From: Macrocybe gigantea
Lineage: Eukaryota; Basidiomycota; Agaricomycetes; Agaricales; Callistosporiaceae
Assembly: GCA_011319805.1 (NCBI GenBank)
Contig: SJRY01000171.1
Coordinates: 186,001 to 250,000 of the forward strand
Length of the DNA: 64,000 nucleotides
Direction: 5' to 3'
Shown here: piece after piece, positions 1 to 9,327 of the stretch
Numbering within the stretch: position 1 is the stretch's first letter
How the letters are laid out: every line of letters starts with the position of its first letter
Notes under the pieces: model-generated
Database searches by the model: none
Seen by the model: only the letters and a program-made list of their open reading frames with translations
What the model was told of the DNA's origin: nothing
Program-made: the position numbers and the translations under genes

Positions 1-487
1 CGAAGTTTCCGCCTAGCAAATGACGAAGCTGAGAGATGGTAGGTTTTTGTGGGGTCGGAGCATCTGGATCGACCGTCGCTATCACAAAAGGACCATCTCC
101 GGCACTCCATCGAACGCGGAATCTGGGGGGACCGGCCGTCGCTAAATGGAGGTATCGCATACTAGCAATTAGGAACGAAACTGAGAGCGAAAAAAAAAGG
201 ATCGGAGGAGACCGTTTCTGGGAAGCTCGATGCCAGCATGAAGGGTGACTTCTCCACCAGATGCTTGCGGGAGAGAGACCTCCAGCAAGACGGTAGGATC
301 AAAACCTACAGTGAGATCCTGAGGAATCTAAGGTGTGGTTTAACACATCGATAACGTGAAGTGGCAGAGACGAATCATGACGTACATGGGCGGCAACGAA
401 TGCCTTCCGAACATCATCCAGGTTAGTGTCCTGGGCGAGAGAAAGCAAAGCTAAGGCTAGTAGTCGTGCTAGAGAAGCGAGACGCAT
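1..487 (-). CDS. Secreted PEBP-like protein, copy A (5' part; runs off the window)
   Basis: Phosphatidylethanolamine-binding-protein-like fold, probably secreted. The start at 487 opens a signal-peptide-like N-terminus (MRLASLARLLALALLSLAQ). Near the window edge the frame reads DGPFVIATVDPDAPTPQKP and then QLRHLLGGNF, which is the PEBP ligand-pocket DPDAPTP motif and the following H region. The 3' part lies outside the window. It is a paralogue of the gene at 4322-5120 in the same orientation. In this copy the frame through DPDAPTP is open, whereas the other copy has lost one base there. Fungal secreted PEBPs have no settled substrate. Confidence 0.75.
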
Positions 488-1312
488 TGGGACTAAAGGG
501 TATGGGAGTATGATGCAAAGATATACTCTTTTGCCAGTGATTGGCCTTGACTAGTAGATTGACTAGTCATCCGCCAGTCCGAGTTCGAATGAAGGATGCC
601 CATATTCAAACTGGGCGATGAGGAACCTAGCTCGGCTCAGGGACTAGCAAAAGTATTTCTCAATAGCCCACTGACAAGGAAACGTTCTGATTGTGAGGCG
701 GATCAATTATGCATAACTTCTGCAGCAGACCATTGAGAAAAATTATTACATTATTACCCTGATTGCCTTGCGAGGAGGCTGACGGTCGTCATGGACAGAT
801 AGGCTTCTGATCCGGCCAGTCTGAAAATTTAGGAACGGGACTATGCAGGCCTGGCTCGGACGGTCGCTGGAGTAGTTTCAGGCAAGCTGACGATACAAAC
901 CCATGTTCCAAAGACATGCCAAAATTCAATTCTCCAATGGGTAGGAAACACGGCATCTGAGGATGCAGGTTCACGAAAGCTAGATAGTTTGAAATCCCAA
1001 ATTTCTGCAAGAACGATGACAAATCTGCATGCAGAGGACTGCAAAGATGAGTTGCAGACAGCACTGAAGCTCGCACATTCGACTCTGGGTCATTCACATA
1101 GCTGATGGTGCACTAGACCTGCAATTGAAATCGTTAAAGGCCAAATGTCTCGCTTCATGCGGCGCCTCGGCGACGCCCAAGAAGTTCTTCACCTCCACAA
1201 TTCTATGATACGCAGAGCGAGATGAGGCAATTTTCCCTTTTGCTCCGGCCGATTTTCGCATCGTAAGTGCTTCATATTGATTACAACAAGATCATTTACG
1301 GATCAGATATCC
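488..1312. other. Intergenic, with one duplicated segment
   Basis: This is the shared upstream region of the PEBP copy A gene, downstream of the acyltransferase gene. Apart from the duplicated block at about 768-1010 I see no gene. Short open frames occur on both strands but none resembles a family I know. Confidence 0.4.
768..1010. repeat. Segmental duplicate, copy 1 of 2
   Basis: About 240 bp matching 4058-4300 in direct orientation with scattered substitutions. On the minus strand both copies keep an open frame of about 65 codons containing GELNFGMSLEHG and ending in PICP-stop. It may be the last exon of an unidentified gene. Similarity stops abruptly at both ends. Confidence 0.75.
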
Positions 1313-2558
1313 TTACAGTTCGCCTCGCAGTAGCCAAGAGGAAATGCTGTAAGGGAGGCGAGTTTGAGCAATATATTCATTCGCCGTCCTCCAATCCAAC
1401 AGAAGGGGCAGCGTATAAGCAAACCATCCGAAGGTCCAGGCATATCCAACCACCCGAGGAAATCCTTCCAGATCCGACCTCGAACTCTTATCAAACAACT
1501 CAAAAACACCGTCTTCGAATGTGATTGCGACTGCCTGCATCACGAAAAAGATCAGCGGACGAGCATCGAAATCGGCTATGGTCGAGGAAAAGGTGTAGGT
1601 GTGCACTATGCCCGAGACGATGAAGCCAACGTAGAGTTGGGTATACGAGGACAGGTTTGTTCCTGACTTGAATTTAAACACTTTATGAGCAATGTGTTTT
1701 CCATGCGCGGAGCAAGGCTACAAGAAGGTTTGCGCCATTTTAGTTTCCCTTTTAGCGAAGCTGACCAACTCACCCTTCGCATATTTTGATGCCACGTTCG
1801 CCTACAAGTCGGCAGTGTGCGTCAATCTCCATGCGATGCGAAGGACATAATGATAATACTGTCAACTCACCCCCAGAATTTTCGGATGGTATGAGCATGT
1901 CCCCATTGTCCGAAAATATGTGGCCAATCGGAGGGTGCACTCAACTTCGATGCCACAGAGGCAATGCTGAGTACCGCATACAACATTGACAATACCGAGT
2001 ACATCACTGTGCCATACCCAATCACAACTGCACAGCGTTGATGCACTGAAAGGGTCACGACGTGCAAGGATGGACTTGTCGCAACTTGTCTTTGCAGGGG
2101 TTCGATTATGAAGGTGATAGCAAGGTCTTGGACAAGACAGTACACAAATATCCAGCTGAGCTGGCTGATGATGAATTCGATGCGAGATCTGCTTCTGGAA
2201 GGCCGGGGGGAATAATGGGTGCAGGGGGCTCATGTTTCCATCCAACACCTCTGTATGAGGTTACCAACCGCACCGCCCATTTCAGCTTTTCCCGGAAAGG
2301 TGCTTCCGAGATGGGGAGCTTTTGGGACTCCAGTAAAAGTTGGTGCTGAGCATTGGTGATTAAAAGATAGTCCGAAGCGACGAATATGAAGAGCAGAACA
2401 CTCTTGTCGGAGACCGTTGCACCTGGGGCGAGGTAGATATAGAGATCAAGGGCAAAGATGAGCCCGAAAATGCACAAATGTGCAAACGATGACTGGACTA
2501 CGAGGCCGCCGAGGAGAAGCAAGTGCGAGAGGAGGTAAAGTCCTATGTTGCCCGCCAT
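1313..2558 (-). CDS. Wax-synthase-like membrane-bound O-acyltransferase
   Basis: Multi-pass membrane acyltransferase of the fungal wax synthase/MBOAT group, which transfers acyl or acetyl groups to an alcohol acceptor; the substrate cannot be told. From the ATG at 2558 the order is: hydrophobic N-terminus (GLYLLSHLLLLGGLVV), the RGVGWKHEPPAP motif, SRIEFIISQL, then the PHIFG..HTIRKFWG-RTWHQNMRR hallmark, and the catalytic-His segment GFIVSGIVHTY. Introns are 1870-1802 and 1773-1718. They flank a 28-nt exon (1801-1774) encoding exactly RTWHQNMRR, which supports both splice choices. Stop at 1313. At the G-run 2205-2210 one base is missing between PPAPII and SRIEF, so the frame shifts. This is either a sequence error or a fresh pseudogene. 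Confidence 0.8.
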
Positions 2559-2929
2559 TGCTTCCGCCGGAAGGAATTGAGTGTGGAATGGATGAAGGCA
2601 AGAAAGAAGGCAAGAGCGCTCATTCTTATCCAAACCAAGAGATAGACAGACAGGCTTTTCGGAAACGCCTTCGCTTCGCTCCCTTTTCGCATCTCTCTTA
2701 TCAAATACGTCATAATGACTATCTTGGTTGTTAGCGGCACAACCTTCCAATGGGGCAGCAACCTATCCTCCCACTCAAGGTCCTGACGCAATAATAACTG
2801 GTGGACAAAGTGAGTTGTCTTGCATCTCCTAGCCGATGGGAAGCAAGCTTACCTTGGGGTGCAGCACCCACCGCCTAAGATCGAAAAAATAATGTCCTCA
2901 TTGCAGTGTTGTGCCAGTCGGTGACTAAA
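2559..2929. other. Upstream region of the acyltransferase gene
   Basis: No coding region recognised. It holds the presumed promoter of the minus-strand acyltransferase gene and ends where similarity to the CoA-transferase gene begins. Long overlapping frames on both strands near 2560-2790 look like chance. Confidence 0.35.
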
Positions 2930-4052
2930 CGACGTTGGGGTATCACCTGTCACCATTACGAAGATTGGAGAGGGCACTAAACGACAAAGTTACGGAAATC
3001 CCGACAGTCCCTTAGATGGAATACGAGTTTTAGACTTAAGCAGAGCACTTGCTGGGCCCGTCGCAGACAGGTCTTTAGCAGGTACGTTCTGTGCCTCCCT
3101 CCTTCATGTGGCCTGGACCGCTGACGAACGGACTTAGCTGTTACTTCGCCCAACCTGTGTGGTAGAAAAGATTACTTACCTAGGGTTCTTCCCTTCCTTC
3201 TCTCAGCTCAGAACACCCAACGGTCCGCGGAAATTGTCGCAAAGTCAGACGGTAGGTCGAACGACTCCCGTACTCGGTTGATCCGTGCTGGTGGGGCAGC
3301 AGCTGTGTTCGTAAATCGATCTCCGAGTCACGGTCGAGCGTTCCCGAGTCATTCCTGATTGGCGCGGTCTGTCTTCCGTCGATCCGAAGGATTCTGTCTG
3401 AGGTAAGCCATTTTCCTTTGTGGGAGTAATTCGTACTCACCAACGGAAAGGGAGGGACGTGGTCGTTCTCAGAAGCGGGTAGGACGAGTAGTTAGCGTGT
3501 AGTCGGTAATGTTCGACGTGTTCGAACAACGTTTTGGCGTGCCGTGTGCGCGCCGCGTGGATTTAGTTTGGTTTTCGTTGGGTCTAACTGGGGAGTATAG
3601 CCAAGAGAGAGATGTATTCCGGGTGTTCGTACATGCCACGTATATAGGGAACGACGAACCGGAAAGAAAAGAATATAGGTTACCTTCGGGTCAACAGAAG
3701 ACGGCCGCGCCAATCAGGAATGACTCAGGAACGCTCGACCGTGACTCGGAGATCAATTTATGAACACAGCTGCTGCCCCACCAGCACGGATCAACCGAGT
3801 ACGGGAGTCGTTCGACCTACCGTCTGACTTTGCGACAATTTCCGCGGACCGTTGGGCGTTCTGAGCTGAGAGAAGGAAGGGAAGAACCCTAGGTAAGTAA
3901 TCTTTTCTACCACACCGGATATTTTCTTACGTTCGGCATCAACGCTGCCCTATGCAAACCGATCACGGTGCGTTTTTAATATCTGAACTCGCTGAAATGC
4001 AAACTCAAACCCAGTCAGGAGGGAGGCTCGTGGGAAGACCGGATCTCCCTAC
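2930..4052 (+). pseudogene. Decayed CoA-transferase III fragment with an insertion
   Basis: Bases 2930-3156 match 6610-6857 of the CoA-transferase gene: same frameshift near the PVTITK segment, same GIRVLDLSR/ALAGPVA block, same intron. Bases 3916-4052 match 7309-7442, covering the intron and the SWE exon start. The intervening ~450 bp of the gene are gone. The deletion ends share GGAT, suggesting a microhomology deletion. A 759-bp inverted-repeat element sits at the junction (3157-3915). Similarity ends abruptly at 4052, next to the duplicated segment at 4058. The fragment cannot encode an enzyme. Confidence 0.8.
3157..3915. mobile_element. Foldback/MITE-like element with ~225-bp terminal inverted repeats
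   Basis: The left arm starts GTGTGGTAGAAAAGATTACT and the right arm ends with its complement. The arms pair over roughly 3157-3385 and 3690-3915 with few mismatches, leaving about 300 bp of unique centre. No transposase-like frame is present, so it is non-autonomous. Comparison with the intact gene at 6849-6860 places the insertion between CCAAYCTG and CCGGAT. I see no clear target duplication, perhaps because the flank was also deleted. No second copy occurs in the window. Confidence 0.8.
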
Positions 4053-4057
4053 TTTGC

Positions 4058-4300
4058 CTTGCGAGAAGCCTGACGGTCGTCATGGACAGATAGGCCTCTG
4101 ATCCAGCCAGTCTGAAAATTTAGGAACGGGACTATGCAGGCTTGGCTCCGACGGTTGCCCGAGTAGTTTAAGGCAAGCTGACGATACACGCCCATGTTCC
4201 AAAGACATGCCAAAGTTCAATTCTCCGATGGGTAGGAAACACAGCATCTGAGGATGTAGGTTCACAAAAGCTAGGTAAACGAAAGTCCTCAATACGAGCA
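4058..4300. repeat. Segmental duplicate, copy 2 of 2
   Basis: Direct copy of about 768-1010, lying just downstream of the PEBP copy B gene. The minus-strand open frame (GELNFGMSLEHG..PICP) is kept with several amino-acid changes. Its left edge abuts the broken end of the CoA-transferase fragment, so this junction is a rearrangement breakpoint. Confidence 0.75.
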
Positions 4301-4321
4301 CATCAGTCAAGATGTCACAAT

Positions 4322-5120
4322 TCAAGCTGTTGGGTCAGGTGCGACAAGCATGAAGGTTCCCCCGATCGGGCAGCCAAGGCCAGTAGCTGCGGCGAATTGA
4401 CTGATGTTGAAGAGATTGATGGGCGTCGTTGGTGTCACGAGAGTTTGCCGGTTGAATCCCTCTGGCTGGTTAAACAGAAGGAAGATATACCTGTATTTGG
4501 ATTGTGTCAGCTTTAACTGAATGGAAAAGGTACGACCTAGAGTGATGCTAACCTGTGTGCATCAGAGCCTGCAGGAGGAGTGGGTTGTCTGTATTCTGAA
4601 ATGGCGGCAGTAGCATTGACTAGCAAAGTATCACGGTCGACAAAGTTTCCACCAAGGAAATGCCGGATTTGAGCGTTTGTCGGATTTTGGGAGTTGGAGC
4701 ATCCGGGTCTACAGCTGCCACTACGAATGGGCCTCTGCTTGCATCCCAATGACATGGAATGTGGGTGGACCAGCCGTGGCTAAGGCACGATCACGGATCA
4801 GAACACCGTCATTCATTATGACAAGCCATGCCAAGGAGTACATACCATTTCTGGGTAGCTGTATTCCGGCATGTAGAGTAACGTCTCTGCCGGATACTTG
4901 TGGCAAGGAAACCTCCAGCAAGACGGTGGGGTCAAATCTTATGGTAAGGTCATTTGGGATCTATATTCGAACTGTTCGTCAGCATGGGAATGTTCGAGAG
5001 TAATTGGAGCGTACATACATTGGCAGCTGCGAAGGCACGCCTAACTTCAGCCAGGCTCGTGTCTTGGGCCAGCGAATACAGTGCAAGAGGCAGGAGGCAA
5101 GCGAGAGAGGCAAAACGCAT
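4322..5120 (-). CDS. Secreted PEBP-like protein, copy B
   Basis: Complete PEBP-family gene. The start at 5120 opens a signal peptide (MRFASLACLLPLALYSLAQ) like that of copy A. Two introns follow (starting at GTATGTACGC and GTATGTACTC), then HGWSTHIPCHWDASRGPFVV, VDPDAPTP, QIRHFLGGNF, SDAHR, a third intron, YIFLLFNQPEGF, and a C-terminus ending APDPTA. DPDAPTP, the RHFLGGN histidine and the HRYIF block are the usual PEBP pocket motifs. One C is missing after DAPTP (about 4690) relative to copy A, where the frame is open, so the deletion is specific to this copy or to its reading. Length, about 220 residues, is normal. Function is unknown; ligand binding or protease inhibition is possible. Confidence 0.82.
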
Positions 5121-5703
5121 GTCAAATACTGGTCACTAACCACCTGGCGAGCGTCGCGAAGACCTTTTTATACCAGGCACACTGAAGTTTCTCGAATAAG
5201 AGAAGGCCTCAGGCCGATGTGACTGAACGTCGTCAAGGGCGCACGTCTCGGAAAAATTGACGAAGAATTTGTGAATTAGATGCCTCTTTCAGGGCATACC
5301 ACGCAGAAAATACATCGTTTTGTTCACGCCAGAAGGTTTGCGTGTGAACGCTGTAGCCGAGAGGAACCCGCTGACAGTAAGGACCAAGCAGCCTGAGACT
5401 AGTTTGACGGGCCGTGGCCGTCACATAGTCAATTGCGAAGCAGTTAAGTGAGACATTGGAAGGAGAAGACGGAAGTCAATGTCAGTGATTTGTAAAACAA
5501 AAACCAGCAAGCAAATACCTTGTTCTTCTCTAAGTACCATCGCTTCAGTCGTTGGCAGCACGAAATGGTTTTCATGACCAGACAAACGGTCTTCGTTTTG
5601 CTATTTGGATAATCTCAAAGTAATGACTGGTTTCTGATTCTGTCACGATCATCGGTGTTTAACGATGCCGGTGAAAGGTGTCACAGACAGAAGCCCACGC
5701 AAT
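5121..5703. other. Divergent intergenic region
   Basis: It separates the minus-strand PEBP gene from the plus-strand CoA-transferase gene and must hold both promoters. I found no convincing gene or repeat. Confidence 0.4.
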
Positions 5704-6137
5704 CCTCGAACAAAATGGCAGAAGAAGCTCGTGGTTTGTGGCTATCGCTGGCCTTCCTGAATCTGCATTATCCAGCCTAGTATTGGAAGGCGACCCGGAT
5801 ACGTCGGTCAAATCATCCTTCAAACTAGGAGTTGCTGCCTCAGGTGAAATGCTGTTTTATTGCCGAATAAGAACAGGACATGCAGAGTAAGAATCTCGAC
5901 ACAATAGGTCTCTATTGGGATCCTCGAACAAAATGGCAGAAGAAGCTCGTGGTTTGTGGCTATCGGCTGGCCTTCCTGAATCTGCATTATCCAGCTAGTA
6001 TTGGAAGGCGACCCGGATACGTCGGTCAATCATCCTTCAAACTAGGAGTTGCTGCTCAGGTGAAATGCTGTTTTATTGCCGAATAAGAACAGGACATGCA
6101 GAGTAAGAATCTCGACACAATAGGTCTCTATTGGGAT
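5704..6137 (+). repeat. Tandem duplication of the first CoA-transferase exon
   Basis: Two adjacent near-identical units, 5704-5921 and 5922-6137, each holding the start codon, the first coding exon and the first intron of the CoA-transferase gene. They differ almost only by single-base indels: a G and a C are each lost in one unit, with further one-base differences at CGGTCAAATC/CGGTCAATC and GCTGCCTCAG/GCTGCTCAG. Each unit alone is frameshifted at a different place. The pattern fits either a recent duplication or an assembly artefact. Confidence 0.85.
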
Positions 6138-7721
6138 ATCAGGTTTGGCAGCAGAACATGTACATGATGATACATGCAAGACATGCCATACTCGCATCAC
6201 GTACGCGATCCTTATTATATTTCCCAGTACTTCTGCCACATCATGTCTTGCAGACAGCGAGGCATACTATACAGTAGACGGAAAGCTTCCTCAAGGCGAG
6301 ATATGGGACTCTATTGCGGGGCTGTATCGAACAAAAGATGACGGGTTTGTCAGAATACATACAAATTTTCCGCAGTAAGCAATGCTTCTCGCTGATCTCT
6401 ATTACCCATATTTATTGTATATTAGCCACCGGCTTGGTACCTTGTCCATCCTTCAGATTCTTGACAGTCCCTCCGTGGCAAAAGCCGAAGTTCAGGCTGA
6501 GATATTGAAATGGAACAAGGTCGACTTCGAAACCGAGGCCGCTGCCAGGAATATGTGTGTGACAGCTATGCGTTCCTTTGCCGAGTGGGACTGCCACCCG
6601 CAAGCCAGGGCCCTTGTGGGTATCACCTGTCACCATTACGAAGATTGGAGAGGCCCCTAAACGACAGAGTCACGGAAATCCCGACAGACCCTTAGATGGA
6701 ATACGAGTTCTAGACTTAAGCAGGGTACTTGCTGGGCCCGTCGCAGGCAGGTCTTTAGCAGGTACGTTCTATGTGCGTCCCTCCTCGTGGCCTGGACCGC
6801 TGACGAACGGACTTAGCGCATGGGGCGGACGTATTACTTGTTACTTCGCCCAATCTGCCGGATCTGCCTTTGCTGGACGTCGAAACATCCCTCGGAAAGC
6901 GGACCACTCAACTTGACCTAACAACACAATCGGATCGCGAGACATTAACAACTCTTGCGAAGAATACTGATGTGTTTTTACAAGCGTATCGACCAGGCGG
7001 TCTGGTCGAGAAGGGCTTTGGACCGCAAGAACTAGCGACACTGCGCCCTGGAATTGTTTGCGCCAGCCTTACTGCCTGGGGATGGGATGGTCCTTGGAGC
7101 GATCGACGAGGCGTGAGTGGTATTCCACCATTGTGCGCCACCTCACTGAATGCGCGCGTCCTCTCCTAGTTTGACTCGCTCGTCCAAACAGCCACAGGAT
7201 TTAACGTCGCCGAGTCTCAAGCCTTCAACGAGTACAGCGGTAAAACACTTGCAGATAACGAGATACTGGGACCAAGGCCGCTCCCATACCAGGCCTTGGA
7301 CCATGCAGCTGGATACTTTCTTGCGTTCGGCATCAACGCTGCCCTATGTAAAACGATGACGGTGCGTTTTTAATATCTGAACTGGCTGAAATGCAAACTC
7401 AAAGCCAATCAGGAGGGAGGCTCGTGGGAAGTCCGGGTCTCCCTAGCAGCAGTCGGACAGTGGATTCGGTCACTTGGTCGTCTTGCTCCTGGAATAGCGT
7501 TTGGACGAAGCCAAGACCTGCCTGGCAGGGACTCTGCGGAAGTAGCTCAATTATCAGTGACTTGGCCAAAGGCTAAAGGCGAGCGCGATACTGATTATCG
7601 TCCGCAAACGATTACGGCTCTGCGTCACGCCGCTATCTTGTCGGCCACTCCGGCTAAGGAAGGTGAATTTGGGGAAGCCCCCATGGGGTTGAATGTACAC
7701 AAACCGGTCTGGCGCTCCTAA
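5715..7721 (+). CDS. CoA-transferase family III (CaiB/BaiF) protein, frame damaged
   Basis: Fungal two-lobed CoA-transferase III that moves CoA between carboxylic acids. The order is: LWLSAGLPESALSSLVLEGD, SSFKLGVAAQ, YYTVDGKLP, WDSIAGLYRTKDDGFVRIHT, NFPHHRLGTL, then the family signature PLDGIRVLDLSRVLAGPVAG, AHGADVLLVTSP, GKRTTQLDL, DVFLQAYRPGGL, RPGIV, AWGWDGPW, RGFDSLVQTATGFN, DHAAGYFLAFG, EGGSWEVRVSLA, AILSATP and a stop at 7721. Introns fall where homologues keep them. Damage: a duplicated first exon, each copy with its own indel, and a one-base shift near 6630 between ALVGI and PVTITK. The second lobe is open and correctly spliced. Start chosen at the ATG preceding AEEARGLW (5715; duplicate at 5933). 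Confidence 0.8.
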
Positions 7722-7899
7722 AGATGCAGCGTTTCGAATAGATGCATTGCATAGATGTCGTTGTAGCGATGATGATAATTCGGCGTTGCGGAAATGGACA
7801 TTGATGTGGCTGAGCCGACGGAGGTGGTGTACATAAACACATGAACGGGTCAAACCTGAGCGATCCAGCCGGAGTCCGACACCCTTTCTCTTTACTACC

Positions 7900-8983
7900 A
7901 TGAGACCCTCTGCTGTGCGGTTACTCAACATTCTGGTACCTGTGAAGCGGTCCGTATCGCGCACTGAAACGACATTGAGGTTTGCTCATTGTCGGTGAAA
8001 TTCATAGGGCAGTTGACTATGCCGTCAAGATCCGGGTGAACCCCCAGCAAACGGGCATCGACCTCAATGTCAAGCACTCCATGGTGCGCATCTCTACTCT
8101 TCTTCACGCGTCACGCCTCATAACCGTTCTTTACAGAACCCATTCGACGAAATTGGTAACGCGCCTTCTAACGAATAAATCCTACAGTGCTGATCGACAC
8201 ACCTTTCTAGCCATCGAAGAGGCAGTCCGGATTCGCGAACGGCTAAAGGATGAGGTCAAATCAATAAAAGCGGTCACAATCGGACCTCCAAAGTCAGTCG
8301 AGACGCTCCGCACCGCTCTCGCCATGGGTGCCGACTCGAGCATACACGTCGAGATCCCCGACTCTGCGCCGTCGCCCGAGCCGCTCGCCGTCGCCAAGAC
8401 GCTGCAGGCGCTCATCCAGCGCGAGAAAGAGGGCGTCGATCTCGTCATTCTCGGCAAGCAAGCCATTGACGACGACCTGGGCATGACGGGGCAGATGCTC
8501 GCTGGCCTGCTGGGGTGGAGCCAGGCGACGTTCGCGAGCAAGGTCGACATTGACCCGTCGAAAAAAGAGCTGTCGTGCTTAGAGAGATCGATGGTGGTTC
8601 GGAGGAGATTCGGTGTCGGCTGCCCTTAATCGTGACGACTGACTTGCGGTGCGTGCTTGCAGTGTCTCAATGAGGGAAATTGACATTTCAACGTGTACCA
8701 TGGCATGCTCCTACAGATTGAACGGTATGGAAGTTTTGCCAGAGTCTTGAACATTCATACTCATCGACGAACAGAGCCTAGATACGCGTCTCTCCCTAAT
8801 ATCATGAAAGCCAAAAAGAAACCCGTGGAGAAATTGACCCCTCAAGACCTTGGAGTCGACTACACTCCTCTGTTGGAAACCCTTAAGGTACAAGAACCAC
8901 CTCAACGAGTCGGAGGCGGCAAAGTGAAGGATGTAGATGAGCTCGTCGCAAAACTCAAGGAAGCTGGCATCACTGCTGCCTGA
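7900..8983 (+). CDS. ETFB: Electron transfer flavoprotein subunit beta
   Basis: Mitochondrial matrix ETF-beta. With ETF-alpha it carries electrons from acyl-CoA dehydrogenases to ETF-ubiquinone oxidoreductase. Six exons: 7900-7949, 8008-8083, 8137-8155 (19 nt), 8211-8648, 8717-8724 (8 nt) and 8775-8983. Read across the junctions they give [75 protein letters not shown], the ETF-beta signature region around [20 protein letters not shown], and a C-terminus ending EAGITAA. One base is missing at about 8574-8576 between KKELS and LREIDGG. Because the rest is perfectly conserved and the gene is normally single-copy, I take this as a sequence error. Confidence 0.95.
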
Positions 8984-9327
8984 ATATCCTCATTATACTT
9001 ATATACTAGAGGCAAATGAAATCATTTCACGCAGAAATTTTTTACAGGATGGATTTTGTGAAAGGGGAAAATTTTTGTCTTTTTATTATATCAATGTCCA
9101 TTTATATCTACCGTATTACAGCGTAGGTCTGAAAGCCGCGTTGAGAAAACCAAAAAGGAACAACGAATGTTATAACACAGCAGAGCAACGAGAACGAATT
9201 ATTTTTACCGAAACGAAATGAAACGAAGCCGGCGAAAGGAGTGTCGGAGAGTGTTGAGCGAGAATCGAGAGATGCATGTTGGGGGAAATGGTAGCAGACG
9301 AGTTACGAGGGCTATAACATGTCCATT
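8984..9327. other. Convergent intergenic region
   Basis: AT-rich 3' flank shared by ETFB (plus) and the RING gene (minus). No gene seen. Confidence 0.4.

Noticed and set aside
36..248. Plus-strand open frame at the window start
   Set aside because: It lies antisense to the PEBP copy A exon, where the minus-strand protein is conserved with copy B.
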